Positions 11,218 through 23,516 of a stretch of DNA of 64,000 nucleotides are shown piece by piece. The notes beneath the pieces are model-generated. The model did no database searches and was not told where the DNA came from. It saw only the letters and a list, made by a program, of their open reading frames with translations. This stretch comes from Blastomussa wellsi (taxonomy: Eukaryota > Cnidaria > Anthozoa > Scleractinia > Plerogyridae): contig OX393562.1 in the NCBI GenBank assembly GCA_947652115.1, positions 31,075,734 to 31,139,733 on the forward strand, read 5' to 3'. A program made the position numbers and the translations under genes. Positions within the stretch are counted from its first letter, which is position 1. Each line of letters starts with the position of its first letter.

Positions 11218-11520
11218 ACAGAGCATTGATCGGGTAACATGACAACCTTATGTGCCGACTGGCGTCGCGAGAGATGATTACGGTTGAGCAAAAACTTCAA
11301 TCTGCCTAAAGGTATCATCAAGTTTCCTAGCATCTTTCAACATTGTTGAAACATTGTTGACGGGAATTATCTCAAATGGTAGTACTGACATTTCAAAAAT
11401 ATTGAAGAAGGTACCGGCTTTGCCAACCAAAATGTAAGAATCGCTTCCAGATAGTAGTTCGCCTTTTGTAGTAAAGTGAACATGTTTGGAGAATACGGAC
11501 ACCGATCCCAGTTAACATTT
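11218..11520. repeat. Decayed partial unit at the left edge of the array
   Basis: AGAGATGATTACGGTTG and the following bases match the unit upstream of the truncated Ala gene. The Ala remnant here reads GGGAATTATCTCAAATGGTAG (11380-11400) and stops. Homology resumes at about 11430 with AATCGCTTCCAGAT, implying an internal deletion of several hundred bases. Confidence 0.7.
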
Positions 11521-11612
11521 CACATTGACGCTATATTTTTTTGCACGAACGTAGAAAAACGTTCGCGATAAATAAAGATTGTTAGTACATTTTTTACTAC
11601 AAAAAGGATAAC

Positions 11613-11685
11613 TGGAGAATCCGGGTATCGATCCCGGTACCTCCCGCATGCGAAGCGGGCGCTCTACCATTTGAGCTAATCCCCC
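11613..11685 (-). tRNA. tRNA-Ala-CGC: tRNA-Ala(CGC), unit 1, canonical copy
   Basis: 73 nt. The acceptor stem GGGGGAT / ATTCTCC carries the G3:U70 wobble pair that identifies alanine tRNAs. The anticodon arm is CCCGC-TTCGCAT-GCGGG (anticodon CGC). The T arm is CCGGG-ATCGATA-CCCGG with A58 present, so the B box is intact. A TTTTT terminator lies a few nt downstream on the minus strand. This is the only Ala-CGC copy in the array that keeps A58. Confidence 0.9.
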
Positions 11686-12285
11686 ATACATCTATAACTT
11701 TTCTTGTAAATGAATCATATTAATGCAGCTGAAATTATAGACAAAGGTAGCTTACCCCGAAAGATGACACACATGCGCATACATTGCGCTTAAATTTTAT
11801 CAGTGTCACATGCCAAGATTCTTAGTTGTCTCCGTTCCCCTTTCCAATGTTCAACCCGTTCATGGTAAAGGATTGTCTTTGCAATATGTTGGGAAGTTGA
11901 ATATAGCGGAAAATAGGCGGGAGAGAAAATGAATAAATTTGGTAATACTGCCAGCAGTTTGGACGACGATTGTAGACCTTTCTGTTAAACCAGACAACAC
12001 TGAACCTGTCCAATGCTCGTTCAGGCAGATTAGTCGGGCTCCTGGTTCAGATAATGACATCAAACTTTTCTTTAGCAGAGATAATAGGTTATCAAAATTG
12101 GAAATAGTCGCCAGATATAAATGGTTTAAGTGTTGTTGAAGAAGGTGAGTATAGCCAGCCAAACGGGAAACTGTCTCTTACACAGTCCATGCCTGCTCTC
12201 TGGAAAAAGAATTTTATTTAAAGACATTTTAGGATACGGACTTCCACCCCTATCGTAAATGGCAAAAAAGAAAAATAGGACTAAG

Positions 12286-12358
12286 TGGTCCGTGTGAGGG
12301 TCGAACTCACGACCTTGGCGTTATCAGCACCACGCTCTGCCGACTGAGCTAACGGACC
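12286..12358 (-). tRNA. tRNA-Ile-GAT: tRNA-Ile(GAT), unit 1
   Basis: 73 nt with a perfectly paired acceptor stem (GGTCCGT / ACGGACC), D arm GCTC-AGTCGGCA-GAGC, anticodon arm TGGTG-CTGATAA-CGCCA, T arm GTGAG-TTCGACC-CTCAC and discriminator A. The anticodon is GAT, not the AAT usual for eukaryotic Ile tRNAs. Both internal promoter boxes are intact, and TTTTT then TTTTTT follow within about 20 nt downstream, a strong Pol III stop. Confidence 0.92.
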
Positions 12359-12959
12359 AGGTACAGATCTAGCGTGTAAAAAAGAAATTATTTCTAGTCT
12401 TTGTGAAGCGCATCTGTCGGCACTCTCTTTCTCCTGGGCATATATCTTGATGAATTGCAAGAACTTTAGACGAACGACCCGCCAACTCACGATGGAAGAA
12501 AATAAACCCCGACATGGATCGCCCGCATTAACCAAGGCATAATCCTTAGGAAATATCTTAGAGTAGGGGACGAGTGGATGGCGAGTCGGTGGTTGACATG
12601 GTAGAGACGAATGGCCTAAGCTGCAAGGTTTAGTAAAGTTGGAACTGCATGGTTAAGACACGTCCTTGTGAAAGAGAGAGGTAGAAAGACTGTTTTTACA
12701 GCATTTGCACGGACAAGGGCAATGGCAACAGGAAGACAAGAGCCCACTTGCAGAAGGATTGCAGAAAAGCAGAGAGCCAAGGTGATGCGAATGAGATCCG
12801 GTGTAGCCAGGCAGCAGCGAAGAACATAGAGCGTTGGTCAGAGAGCATGATGGCCTTATGTGCCGGCTGGCGTGACGAGAGATGATTACGGTTGGAAGCA
12901 GAAACGTCTATCTGCCTGAAGGTATTATTACGTTTCCTTGAATCTTTGAACATTGTTGA

Positions 12960-13020
12960 GGGGAATTAGCTCAAATGGTAGAGCGCCCGCTTAGCATGCG
13001 GGAGGTGCCGGGATCGATAC
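12960..13020 (+). pseudogene. 3'-truncated tRNA-Ala(AGC), unit 1
   Basis: 61 nt match tRNA-Ala(AGC) from GGGGAATTAGCTC through the anticodon loop TTAGCAT and into the T loop (GGGATCGATAC). The sequence then turns into TTTTGTTC instead of the 3' T-stem strand and acceptor strand. A and B boxes survive and a TTTT stop follows at once, so a short RNA could still be made, but a mature tRNA cannot. Confidence 0.85.
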
Positions 13021-13464
13021 TTTTGTTCTATTAATATGCATCTATAGGATCTACTTTACATTTTTGTACTTCGTCTGTGCTTTATTCTCTCAATTAACTG
13101 TTCCTTTGTCACTTTTACAAAGAGGGCTTCTCTATTTAGCATCTAATATGTTCCACCAGTTTGAATGGGCTCCACCCGACTTTAATACATCACATTTTCA
13201 TCCCTTAAGGTTCGATTTTAAAGCGCTGCCCCTTTTACGTGCCAATTATTGCACACAGTGTAACAGTACTGCCTTTAAACAGATATCGAGGACGGCACTT
13301 TGCCATCTAAAATAAAAGAATCGCTTCCAGATCATAGTTTATCTTTTGTTGTAGAGTAAACTTGTTTGGAGAATACGGACTCCGATCCCAGTTAACATTT
13401 TATATTGACAATCTTCGTGATAAATGTAGATTGATAGCACATTTTTCACTACGAAAAGGATAAC

Positions 13465-13537
13465 TGGAGAATCCGGGTAACGATCCCGGTACCTCCCGCA
13501 TGCGAAGCGGGCGCTCTACCATTTGAGCTAATCCCCC
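13465..13537 (-). tRNA. tRNA-Ala-CGC: tRNA-Ala(CGC), unit 2, A58-to-T variant
   Basis: Identical to the unit 1 copy except in the T loop, which reads ATCGTTA instead of ATCGATA. This removes the near-universal A58 and damages the B box. The stems still pair. It is probably weakly transcribed or silent. Confidence 0.75.
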
Positions 13538-14137
13538 ATACATGTATAACTTTTCTTGTAAATGAATCAAATTAATGCAGCTGAAATTATAGACAAAGGT
13601 AGCTTACCCCGAAAGATGACACACATGCGGATACTTTACGCTTAAATTTTATCAGTGTCACATGCCAAGATTCTTAGTTGTCTCCGTTCCCCTTTCCAAT
13701 GTTCAACCCGTTCATGGTAAAGGATTGTCTTTGCAATATGTTGGGAAGTTGAATATAGCGGAAAATAGGCGGGAGGGAAAAGGAATAAATTTGGTAATAC
13801 TGCCAGCAGTTTGGACGACGATTGTAGACCTTTCTGTTAAACCAGACAACACTGAACCTGTCCAATGCTCGTTCAGGCAGATTAGTCGGGCTCCTGGTTC
13901 AGATAATGACATCAAACTTTTCTTTAGCAGAGATAATAGGTTATCAAAATTGGAAATAGTCGCCAGATATAAATGGTTTAAGTGTTGTTGAAGAAGGTGA
14001 GTATAGCCAGCCAAACGGGAAAATGTCTCTTACACAGTCCGTGCCTGCTCTCTGGAAAAAGAATTTTATTTAAAGACATTTTATGATACGGACTTCCACC
14101 CCTATCGTAAATGGCAAAAAAGAAAAATAGGACTAAG

Positions 14138-14210
14138 TGGTCCGTGTGAGGGTCGAACTCACGACCTTGGCGTTATCAGCACCACGCTCTGCCGACTGAG
14201 CTAACGGACC
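14138..14210 (-). tRNA. tRNA-Ile-GAT: tRNA-Ile(GAT), unit 2
   Basis: Same sequence as the unit 1 copy; fully paired. Confidence 0.92.
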
Positions 14211-14811
14211 AGGTACAGATCTAGCGTGTAAAAAAGAAATTATTTCTAGTCTTTGTGAAGCGCATCTGTCGGCACTCTCTTTCTCCTGGGCATATATCTT
14301 GATGAATTGCAAGAACTTTAGACGAACGACCCGCCAACTCACGGTGGAAGAAAATAAACCCCGACATGGATCGCCCGCATTAACCAAGGCATAATCCTTA
14401 GGAAATATCTTAGAGTAGGGGACGAGTGGATGGCGAGTCGGTGGTTGACATGGTAGAGACGAATGGCCTAAGCTGCAAGGTTTGGTAAAGTTGGAACTGC
14501 ATGGTTAAGACACGTCCTTGTGAAAGAGAGAGGTAGAAAGACTGTTTTTACAGCATTGGCACGGACAAGGGCAATGGCAAGAGGAAGACAAGAGCCCACT
14601 TGCAGAAGGATTGCAGAAAAGCAGAGAGCCAAGGTGATGCGAATGAGATCCGGTGTAGCCAGGCAGCAGCGAAGAACATAGAGCGTTGGTCAGAGAGCAT
14701 GATGGCCTTATGTGCCGGCTGGCGTGACGAGAGATGATTACGGTTGGAAGCAGAAACTTCTATCTGCCTGAAGGTATTATTAAGTTTCCTTGAATCTTTG
14801 AACATTGTTGA

Positions 14812-14872
14812 GGGGAATTAGCTCAAATGGTAGAGCGCCCGCTTAGCATGCGGGAGGTGCCGGGATCGATAC
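14812..14872 (+). pseudogene. 3'-truncated tRNA-Ala(AGC), unit 2
   Basis: Same truncation point and AGC anticodon as in unit 1. Confidence 0.85.
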
Positions 14873-15310
14873 TTTTGTTCTATTAATATGCATCTATAGG
14901 ATCTACTTTACATTTTTGTACTTCGTCTGTGCTTTATTCTCTCAATTAACTGTTCCTTTGTCACAAAGAGGGCTTCTCTATTTAGCATCTAATATGTTCC
15001 ACCAGTTTGAATGGGCTCCACCCGACTTTAATACATCACATTTTCATCCCTTAAGGTTCGATTTTAAAGCGCTGCCCCTTTTACGTGCCAATTATTGCAC
15101 ACAGTGTAACAGTACTGCCTTTAAACAGATATCGAGGACGGCACTTTGCCATCTAAAATAAAAGAATCGCTTCCAGATCATAGTTTATCTTTTGTTGTAG
15201 AGTAAACTTGTTTGGAGAATACGGACTCCGATCCCAGTTAACATTTTATATTGACAATCTTCGTGATAAATGTAGATTGATAGCACATTTTTCACTACGA
15301 AAAGGATAAC

Positions 15311-15383
15311 TGGAGAATCCGGGTAACGATCCCGGTACCTCCCGCATGCGAAGCGGGCGCTCTACCATTTGAGCTAATCCCCC
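15311..15383 (-). tRNA. tRNA-Ala-CGC: tRNA-Ala(CGC), unit 3, A58-to-T variant
   Basis: T loop ATCGTTA; other arms as in unit 1. Confidence 0.75.
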
Positions 15384-15982
15384 ATACATGTATAACTTTT
15401 CTTGTAAATGAATCAAATTAATGCAGCTGAAATTATAGACAAAGGTAGCTTACCCCGAAAGATGACACACATGCGGATACTTTACGCTTAAATTTTATCA
15501 GTGTCACATGCCAAGATTCTTAGTTTTCTCCGTTCCCCTTTCCAATTTCAACCCGTTCATGGTAAAGGATTGTCTTTGCAATATGTTGGGAAGTTGAATA
15601 TAGCGGAAAATAGGCGGGAGGGAAAAGGAATAAATTTGGTAATACTGCCAGCAGTTTGGACGACGATTGTAGACCTTTCTGTTAAACCAGACAACACTGA
15701 ACCTGTCCAATGCTCGTTCAGGCAGATTAGTCGGGCTCCTGGTTCAGATAATGACATCAAACTTTTCTTTAGCAGAGATAATAGGTTATCAAAATTGGAA
15801 ATAGTCGCCAGATATAAATGGTTTAAGTGTTGTTGAAGAAGGTGAGTATAGCCAGCCAAACGGGAAAATGTCTCTTACACAGTCCGTGCCTGCTCTCTGG
15901 AAAAAGAATTTTATTTAAAGACATTTTATGATACGGACTTCCACCCCTATCGTAAATGGCAAAAAAGAAAAATAGGACTAAG

Positions 15983-16055
15983 TGGTCCGTGTGAGGGTCG
16001 AACTCACGACCTTGGCGTTATCAGCACCACGCTCTGCCGACTGAGCTAACGGACC
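15983..16055 (-). tRNA. tRNA-Ile-GAT: tRNA-Ile(GAT), unit 3
   Basis: Intact cloverleaf, same sequence as unit 1. Confidence 0.92.
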
Positions 16056-16656
16056 AGGTACAGATCTAGCGTGTAAAAAAGAAATTATTTCTAGTCTTTG
16101 TGAAGCGCATCTGTCGGCACTCTCTTTCTCCTGGGCATATATCTTGATGAATTGCAAGAACTTTAGACGAACGACCCGCCAACTCACGGTGGAAGAAAAT
16201 AAACCCCGACATGGATCGCCCGCATTAACCAAGGCATAATCCTTAGGAAATATCTTAGAGTAGGGGACGAGTGGATGGCGAGTCGGTGGTTGACATGGTA
16301 GAGACGAATGGCCTAAGCTGCAAGGTTTGGTAAAGTTGGAACTGCATGGTTAAGACACGTCCTTGTGAAAGAGAGAGGTAGAAAGACTGTTTTTACAGCA
16401 TTGGCACGGACAAGGGCAATGGCAAGAGGAAGACAAGAGCCCACTTGCAGAAGGATTGCAGAAAAGCAGAGAGCCAAGGTGATGCGAATGAGATCCGGTG
16501 TAGCCAGGCAGCAGCGAAGAACATAGAGCGTTGGTCAGAGAGCATGATGGCCTTATGTGCCGGCTGGCGTGACGAGAGATGATTACGGTTGGAAGCAGAA
16601 ACGTCTATCTGCCTGAAGGTATTATTAAGTTTCCTTGAATCTTTGAACATTGTTGA

Positions 16657-16717
16657 GGGGAATTAGCTCAAATGGTAGAGCGCCCGCTTAGCATGCGGGA
16701 GGTGCCGGGATCGATAC
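16657..16717 (+). pseudogene. 3'-truncated tRNA-Ala(AGC), unit 3
   Basis: AGC anticodon; truncated at the T loop followed by TTTT. Confidence 0.85.
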
Positions 16718-17161
16718 TTTTGTTCTATTAATATGCATCTATAGGATCTACTTTACATTTTTGTACTTCGTCTGTGCTTTATTCTCTCAATTAACTGTTC
16801 CTTTGTCACTTTTACAAAGAGGGCTTTTCTATTTAGCATCTAATATGTTCCACCAGTTTGAATGGGCTCCACCCGACTTTAATACATCACATTTTCATCA
16901 CTTAAGGTTCGATTTTAAAGCGCTGCCCCTTTTACGTGCCAATTATTGCACACAGTGTAACAGTACTGCCTTTAAACAGATATCGAGGACGGCACTTTGC
17001 CATCTAAAATAAAAGAATCGCTTCCAGATCATAGTTTATCTTTTGTTGTAGAGTGAACTTGTTTGGAGAATACGGACTCCGATCCCAGTTAACATTTTAT
17101 ATTGACAATCTTCGTGATAAATGTAGATTGATAGCACATTTTTCACTACGAAAAGGATAAC

Positions 17162-17234
17162 TGGAGAATCCGGGTAACGATCCCGGTACCTCCCGCATGC
17201 GAAGCGGGCGCTCTACCATTTGAGCTAATCCCCC
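17162..17234 (-). tRNA. tRNA-Ala-CGC: tRNA-Ala(CGC), unit 4, A58-to-T variant
   Basis: T loop ATCGTTA; stems paired. Confidence 0.75.
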
Positions 17235-17834
17235 ATACATGTATAACTTTTCTTGTAAATGAATCAAATTAATGCAGCTGAAATTATAGACAAAGGTAGC
17301 TTACCCCGAAAGATGACACACATGCGGATACTTTACGCTTAAATTTTATCAGTGTCACATGCCAAGATTCTTAGTTGTCTCCGTTCCCCTTTCCAATGTT
17401 CAACCCGTTCATGGTAAAGGATTGTCTTTGCAATATGTTGGGAAGTTGAATATAGCGGAAAATAGGCGGGAGAGAAAATGAATAAATTTGGTAATACTGC
17501 CAGCAGTTTGGACGACGATTGTAGACCTTTCTGTTAAACCAGACAACACTGAACCTGTCCAATGCTCGTTCAGGCAGATTAGTCGGGCTCCTGGTTCAGA
17601 TAATGACATCAAACTTTTCTTTAGCAGAGATAATAGGTTATCAAAATTGGAAATAGTCGCCAGATATAAATGGTTTAAGTGTTGTTGAAGAAGGTGAGTA
17701 TAGCCAGCCAAACGGGAAACTCTCTCTTACACAGTCCGTGCCTGCTCTCTGGAAAAAGAATTTTATTTAAAGACATTTTATGATACGGACTTCCACCCCT
17801 ATCGTAAATGGCAAAAAAGAAAAATAGGACTAGG

Positions 17835-17907
17835 TGGTCCGTGTGAGGGTCGAACTCACGACCTTGGCGTTATCAGCACCACGCTCTGCCGACTGAGCTA
17901 ACGGACC
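17835..17907 (-). tRNA. tRNA-Ile-GAT: tRNA-Ile(GAT), unit 4
   Basis: Intact; one substitution lies just outside the 3' end (AGGTGG instead of AAGTGG on the plus strand). Confidence 0.92.
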
Positions 17908-18508
17908 AGGTACAGATCTAGCGTGTAAAAAAGAAATTATTTCTAGTCTTTGTGAAGCGCATCTGTCGGCACTCTCTTTCTCCTGGGCATATATCTTGAT
18001 GAATTGCAAGAACTTTAGACGAACGACCCGCCAACTCACGGTGGAAGAAAATAAACCCCGACATGGATCGCCCGCATTAACCAAGGCATAATCCTTAGGA
18101 AATATCTTAGAGTAGGGGACGAGTGGATGGCGAGTCGGTGGTTGACATGGTAGAGACGAATGGCCTAAGCTGCAAGGTTTGGTAAAGTTGGAACTGCATG
18201 GTTAAGACACGTCCTTGTGAAAGAGAGAGGTAGAAAGACTGTTTTTACAGCATTGGCACGGACAAGGGCAATGGCAAGAGGAAGACAAGAGCCCACTTGC
18301 AGAAGGATTGCAGAAAAGCAGAGAGCCAAGGTGATGCGAATGAGATCCGGTGTAGCCAGGCAGCAGCGAAGAACATAGAGCGTTGGTCAGAGAGCATGAT
18401 GGCCTTATGTGCCGGCTGGCGTGACGAGAGATGATTACGGTTGGAAGCAGAAACTTCTATCTGCCTGAAGGTATTATTAAGTTTCCTTGAATCTTTGAAC
18501 ATTGTTGA

Positions 18509-18569
18509 GGGGAATTAGCTCAAATGGTAGAGCGCCCGCTTAGCATGCGGGAGGTGCCGGGATCGATAC
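18509..18569 (+). pseudogene. 3'-truncated tRNA-Ala(AGC), unit 4
   Basis: AGC anticodon; same truncation. Confidence 0.85.
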
Positions 18570-19013
18570 TTTTGTTCTATTAATATGCATCTATAGGATC
18601 TACTTTACATTTTTGTACTTCGTCTGTGCTTTATTCTCTCAATTAACTGTTCCTTTGTCACTTTTACAAAGAGGGCTTCTCTATTTAGCATCTAATATGT
18701 TCCACCAGTTTGAATGGGCTCCACCCGACTTTAATACATCACATTTTCATCCCTTAAGGTTCGATTTTAAAGCGCTGCCCCTTTTACGTGCCAATTATTG
18801 CACACAGTGTAACAGTACTGCCTTTAAACAGATATCGAGGACGGCACTTTGCCATCTAAAATAAAAGAATCGCTTCCAGATCATAGTTTATCTTTTGTTG
18901 TAGAGTGAACTTGTTTGGAGAATACGGACTCCGATCCCAGTTAACATTTTATATTGACAATCTTCGTGATAAATGTAGATTGATAGCACATTTTTCACTA
19001 CGAAAAGGATAAC

Positions 19014-19086
19014 TGGAGAATCCGGGTAACGATCCCGGTACCTCCCGCATGCGAAGCGGGCGCTCTACCATTTGAGCTAATCCCCC
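19014..19086 (-). tRNA. tRNA-Ala-CGC: tRNA-Ala(CGC), unit 5, A58-to-T variant
   Basis: T loop ATCGTTA; stems paired. Confidence 0.75.
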
Positions 19087-19686
19087 ATACATGTATAACT
19101 TTTCTTGTAAATGAATCAAATTAATGCAGCTGAAATTATAGACAAAGGTAGCTTACCCCGAAAGATGACACACATGCGGATACTTTACGCTTAAATTTTA
19201 TCAGTGTCACATGCCAAGATTCTTAGTTGTCTCCGTTCCCCTTTCCAATGTTCAACCCGTTCATGGTAAAGGATTGTCTTTGCAATATGTTGGGAAGTTG
19301 AATATAGCGGAAAATAGGCGGGAGAGAAAATGAATAAATTTGGTAATACTGCCAGCAGTTTGGACGACGATTGTAGACCTTTCTGTTAAACCAGACAACA
19401 CTGAACCTGTCCAATGCTCGTTCAGACAGATTAGTCGGGCTCCTGGTTCAGATAATGACATCAAACTTTTCTTTAGCAGAGATAATAGGTTATCAAAATT
19501 GGAAATAGTCGCCAGATATAAATGGTTTAAGTGTTGTTGAAGAAGGTGAGTATAGCCAGCCAAACGGGAAAATGTCTCTTACACAGTCCGTGCCTGCTCT
19601 CTGGAAAAAGAATTTTATTTAAAGACATTTTATGATACGGACTTCCACCCCTATCGTAAATGGCAAAAAAGAAAAATAGGACTAAG

Positions 19687-19759
19687 TGGTCCGTGTGAGG
19701 GTCGAACTCACGACCTTGGCGTTATCAGCACCACGCTCTGCCGACTGAGCTAACGGACC
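19687..19759 (-). tRNA. tRNA-Ile-GAT: tRNA-Ile(GAT), unit 5
   Basis: Intact cloverleaf. Confidence 0.92.
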
Positions 19760-20360
19760 AGGTACAGATCTAGCGTGTAAAAAAGAAATTATTTCTAGTC
19801 TTTGTGAAGCGCATCTGTCGGCACTCTCTTTCTCCTGGGCATATATCTTGATGAATTGCAAGAACTTTAGACGAACGACCCGCCAACTCACGGTGGAAGA
19901 AAATAAACCCCGACATGGATCGCCCGCATTAACCAAGGCATAATCCTTAGGAAATATCTTAGAGTAGGGGACGAGTGGATGGCGAGTCGGTGGTTGACAT
20001 GGTAGAGACGAATGGCCTAAGCTGCAAGGTTTGGTAAAGTTGGAACTGCATGGTTAAGACACGTCCTTGTGAAAGAGAGAGGTAGAAAGACTGTTTTTAC
20101 AGCATTGGCACGGACAAGGGCAATGGCAAGAGGAAGACAAGAGCCCACTTGCAGAAGGATTGCAGAAAAGCAGAGAGCCAAGGTGATGCGAATGAGATCC
20201 GGTGTAGCCAGGCAGCAGCGAAGAACATAGAGCGTTGGTCAGAGAGCATGATGGCCTTATGTGCCGGCTGGCGTGACGAGAGATGATTACGGTTGGAAGC
20301 AGAAACTTCTATCTGCCTGAAGGTATTATTAAGTTTCCTTGAATCTTTGAACATTGTTGA

Positions 20361-20421
20361 GGGGAATTAGCTCAAATGGTAGAGCGCCCGCTTAGCATGC
20401 GGGAGGTGCCGGGATCGATAC
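20361..20421 (+). pseudogene. 3'-truncated tRNA-Ala(AGC), unit 5
   Basis: AGC anticodon; same truncation. Confidence 0.85.
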
Positions 20422-20892
20422 TTTTGTTCTATTAATATGCATCTATAGGATCTACTTTACATTTTTGTACTTCGTCTGTGCTTTATTCTCTCAATTAACT
20501 GTTCCTTTGTCACTTTTACAAAGAGGGCTTCTCTATTTAGCATCTAATATGTTCCACCAGTTTGAATGGGCTCCACCCGACTTTAATACATCACATTTTC
20601 ATCCCTTAAGGTTCTATTTTAAAGCGCTGCCCCTTTTACGTGCCAATTATTGCACACAGTGTAACAGTACTGCCTTTAAACAGATATCGAGGACGGCACT
20701 TTGCCATCTCAAATAAAGAATCGCTTCCAGATCATAGTTTATCTTTTGTTGTAGAGTGAACTTGTTTGGAGAATACGGACTCCGATCCCAGTTAACATTT
20801 TATATTGACAATATAATTTTTTTGCACCGATATAAAAAATCTTCGTGATAAATGTAGATTGATAGCACATTTTTCACTACGAAAAGGATAAC

Positions 20893-20965
20893 TGGAGAAT
20901 CCGGGTAACGCTCCCGGTACCTCTCGCATGCGAAGCTGGCGCTCTACCATTTGAGCTAATCCCCC
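20893..20965 (-). pseudogene. tRNA-Ala(CGC)-like, unit 6, with stem mismatches
   Basis: The anticodon stem reads CCAGC / GCGAG, giving two adjacent mismatches. The T loop has two changes (AGCGTTA). It is unlikely to fold or function normally. Confidence 0.7.
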
Positions 20966-21565
20966 ATACATCTATAACTTTTCTTGTAAATGAATCAAAT
21001 TAATGCAGCTGAAATTGTAGACAAAGGTAGCTTACCCCGAAAGATGACACACATGCGGATACTTTGCGCTTAAATTTTATCAGTGTCACATGCCAAGATT
21101 CTTAGTTGTCTCCGTTCCCCTTTCCAATGTTCAACCCGTTCATGGTAAAGGATTGTCTTTGCAATATGTTGGGAAGTTGAATATAGCGGAAAATAGGCGG
21201 GAGAGAAAATGAATAAATTTGGTAATACTGCCAGCAGTTTGGACGACGATTGTAGACCTTTCTGTTAAACCAGACAACACTGAACCTGTCCAATGCTCGT
21301 TCAGGCAGATTAGTCGGGCTCCTGGTTCAGATAATGACATCAAACTTTTCTTTAGCAGAGATAATAGGTTATCAAAATTGGAAATAGTCGCCAGATATAA
21401 ATGGTTTAAGTGTTGTTGAAGAAGGTGAGTATAGCCAGCCAAACCGGAAACTGTCTCTTACACAGTCCATGCCTGCTCTCTGGAAAAAGAATTTTATTTA
21501 AAGACATTTTAGGATACGGACTTCCACCCCTATCGCAAATGGCAAAAAAGAAAAATAGGACTAAG

Positions 21566-21638
21566 TGGTCCGTGTGAGGGTCGAACTCACGACCTTGGCG
21601 TTATCAGCACCACGCTCTGCCGACTGAGCTAACGGACC
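21566..21638 (-). tRNA. tRNA-Ile-GAT: tRNA-Ile(GAT), unit 6
   Basis: Intact cloverleaf even though the neighbouring Ala gene in the same unit is damaged. Confidence 0.92.
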
Positions 21639-22238
21639 AGGTACAGATCTAGCGTGTAAAAAAGAAATTATTTCTAGTCTTTGTGAAGCGCATCTGTGGG
21701 CAATCTCTTTCTCCTGGGCATATATCTTGATGAATTGCAAGAACTTTAGACGAACGACCCGCCATCTCACGATGGAAGAAAATAAACCCCGACATGGATC
21801 GCCCGCATTAACCAAGGCATAATCCTTAGGAAATATCTTAGAGTAGGGGACGAGTGGATGGCGAGTCGGTGGTTGACATGGTAGAGACGAAGGCCTAAGC
21901 TGCAAGGTTTAGTAAAGTTGGAACTGCATGGTTAAGACACGTCCTTGTGAAAGAGAGAGGTAGAAAGACTGTTTTTACAGCATTGGCACGGACAAGGGCA
22001 ATGGCAAGAGGAAGACAAGAGCCCACTTGCAGAAGGATTGCAGAAAAGCAGAGAGCCAAGGTGATGCGAATGAGATCCGGTGTAGCCAGGCAGCAGCGAA
22101 GAACATAGAGCGTTGGTCAGAGAGCATGATGGCCTTATGTGCCGGCTGGCGTGACGAGAGATGATTACGGTTGGAAGCAGAAACTTCTATCTGCCTGAAG
22201 GTATTATTAAGTTTCCTTGAATCTTTGAACATTGTTGA

Positions 22239-22299
22239 GGGGAATTAGCTCAAATGGTAGAGCGCCCGCTTAGCATGCGGGAGGTGCCGGGATCGATAC
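22239..22299 (+). pseudogene. 3'-truncated tRNA-Ala(AGC), unit 6
   Basis: AGC anticodon; same truncation. Confidence 0.85.
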
Positions 22300-22770
22300 T
22301 TTTGTTCTATTAATATGCATCTATAGGATCTACTTTACATTTTTGTACTTCGTCTGTGCTTTATTCTCTCAATTAACTGTTCCTTTGTCACTTTTACAAA
22401 GAGGGCTTCTCTATTTAGCATCTAATATGTTCCACCAGTTTGAATGGGCTCCACCCGACTTTAATACATCACATTTTCATCCCTTAAGGTTCGATTTTAA
22501 AGCGCTGCCCCTTTTACGTGCCAATTATTGCACACAGTGTAACAGTACTGCCTTTAAACAGATATCGAGGACGGCACTTTGCCATCTCAAATAAAGAATC
22601 GCTTCCAGATCATAGTTTATCTTTTGTTGTAGAGTGAACTTGTTTGGAGAATACGGACTCCGATCCCAGTTAACATTTTATATTGACAATATAATTTTTT
22701 TGCACGGATATAAAAAATCTTCGTGATAAATGTAGATTGATAGCACATTTTTCACTACGAAAAGGATAAC

Positions 22771-22843
22771 TGGAGAATCCGGGTAACGATCCCGGTACCT
22801 CTCGCATGCGAAGCTGGCGCTCTACCATTTGAGCTAATCCCCC
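22771..22843 (-). pseudogene. tRNA-Ala(CGC)-like, unit 7, with stem mismatches
   Basis: Anticodon stem CCAGC / GCGAG as in unit 6; T loop ATCGTTA. Confidence 0.7.
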
Positions 22844-23443
22844 ATACATCTATAACTTTTCTTGTAAATGAATCAAATTAATGCAGCTGAAATTGTAGAC
22901 AAAGGTAGCTTACCCCGAAAGATGACACACATGCGGATACTTTGCGCTTAAATTTTATCAGTGTCACATGCCAAGATTCTTAGTTGTCTCCGTTCCCCTT
23001 TCCAATGTTCAACCCGTTCATGGTAAAGGATTGTCTTTGCAATATGTTGGGAAGTTGAATATAGCGGAAAATAGGCGGGAGAGAAAATGAATAAATTTGG
23101 TAATACTGCCAGCAGTTTGGACGACGATTGTAGACCTTTCTGTTAAACCAGACAACACTGAACCTGTCCAATGCTCGTTCAGGCAGATTAGTCGGGCTCC
23201 TGGTTCAGATAATGACATCAAACTTTTCTTTAGCAGAGATAATAGGTTATCAAAATTGGAAATAGTCGCCAGATATAAATGGTTTAAGTGTTGTTGAAGA
23301 AGGTGAGTATAGCCAGCCAAACCGGAAACTGTCTCTTACACAGTCCATGCCTGCTCTCTGGAAAAAGAATTTTATTTAAAGACATTTTAGGATACGGACT
23401 TCCACCCCTATCGTAAATGGCAAAAAAGAAAAATAGGACTAAG

Positions 23444-23516
23444 TGGTCCGTGTGAGGGTCGAACTCACGACCTTGGCGTTATCAGCACCACGCTCTGCCG
23501 ACTGAGCTAACGGACC
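23444..23516 (-). tRNA. tRNA-Ile-GAT: tRNA-Ile(GAT), unit 7
   Basis: Intact cloverleaf. Confidence 0.92.

Noticed and set aside
11860..12162. A 100-codon minus-strand frame (with conserved SEPGARLICLNEHWTGSVL) present in nearly all units, possibly a multi-copy small protein gene
   Set aside because: The units are nearly identical at DNA level, so open frames persist without selection. The frame is broken or shortened in units 18 and 19, shifts frame in the diverged inverted unit at about 48.7-48.9 kb, and overlaps equally open frames on the other strand.
12281..12535. Recurrent 84-114 codon minus-strand frames ending LAQSAERGADNAKVVSSTL
   Set aside because: The C-terminal part is a direct translation of the tRNA-Ile gene, a known annotation artefact.
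13064..13315. Plus-strand 83-codon frame repeated in each unit (starting TTG)
   Set aside because: It has no recognisable domain, a non-ATG start and lies in spacer. Conservation is explained by recent duplication.
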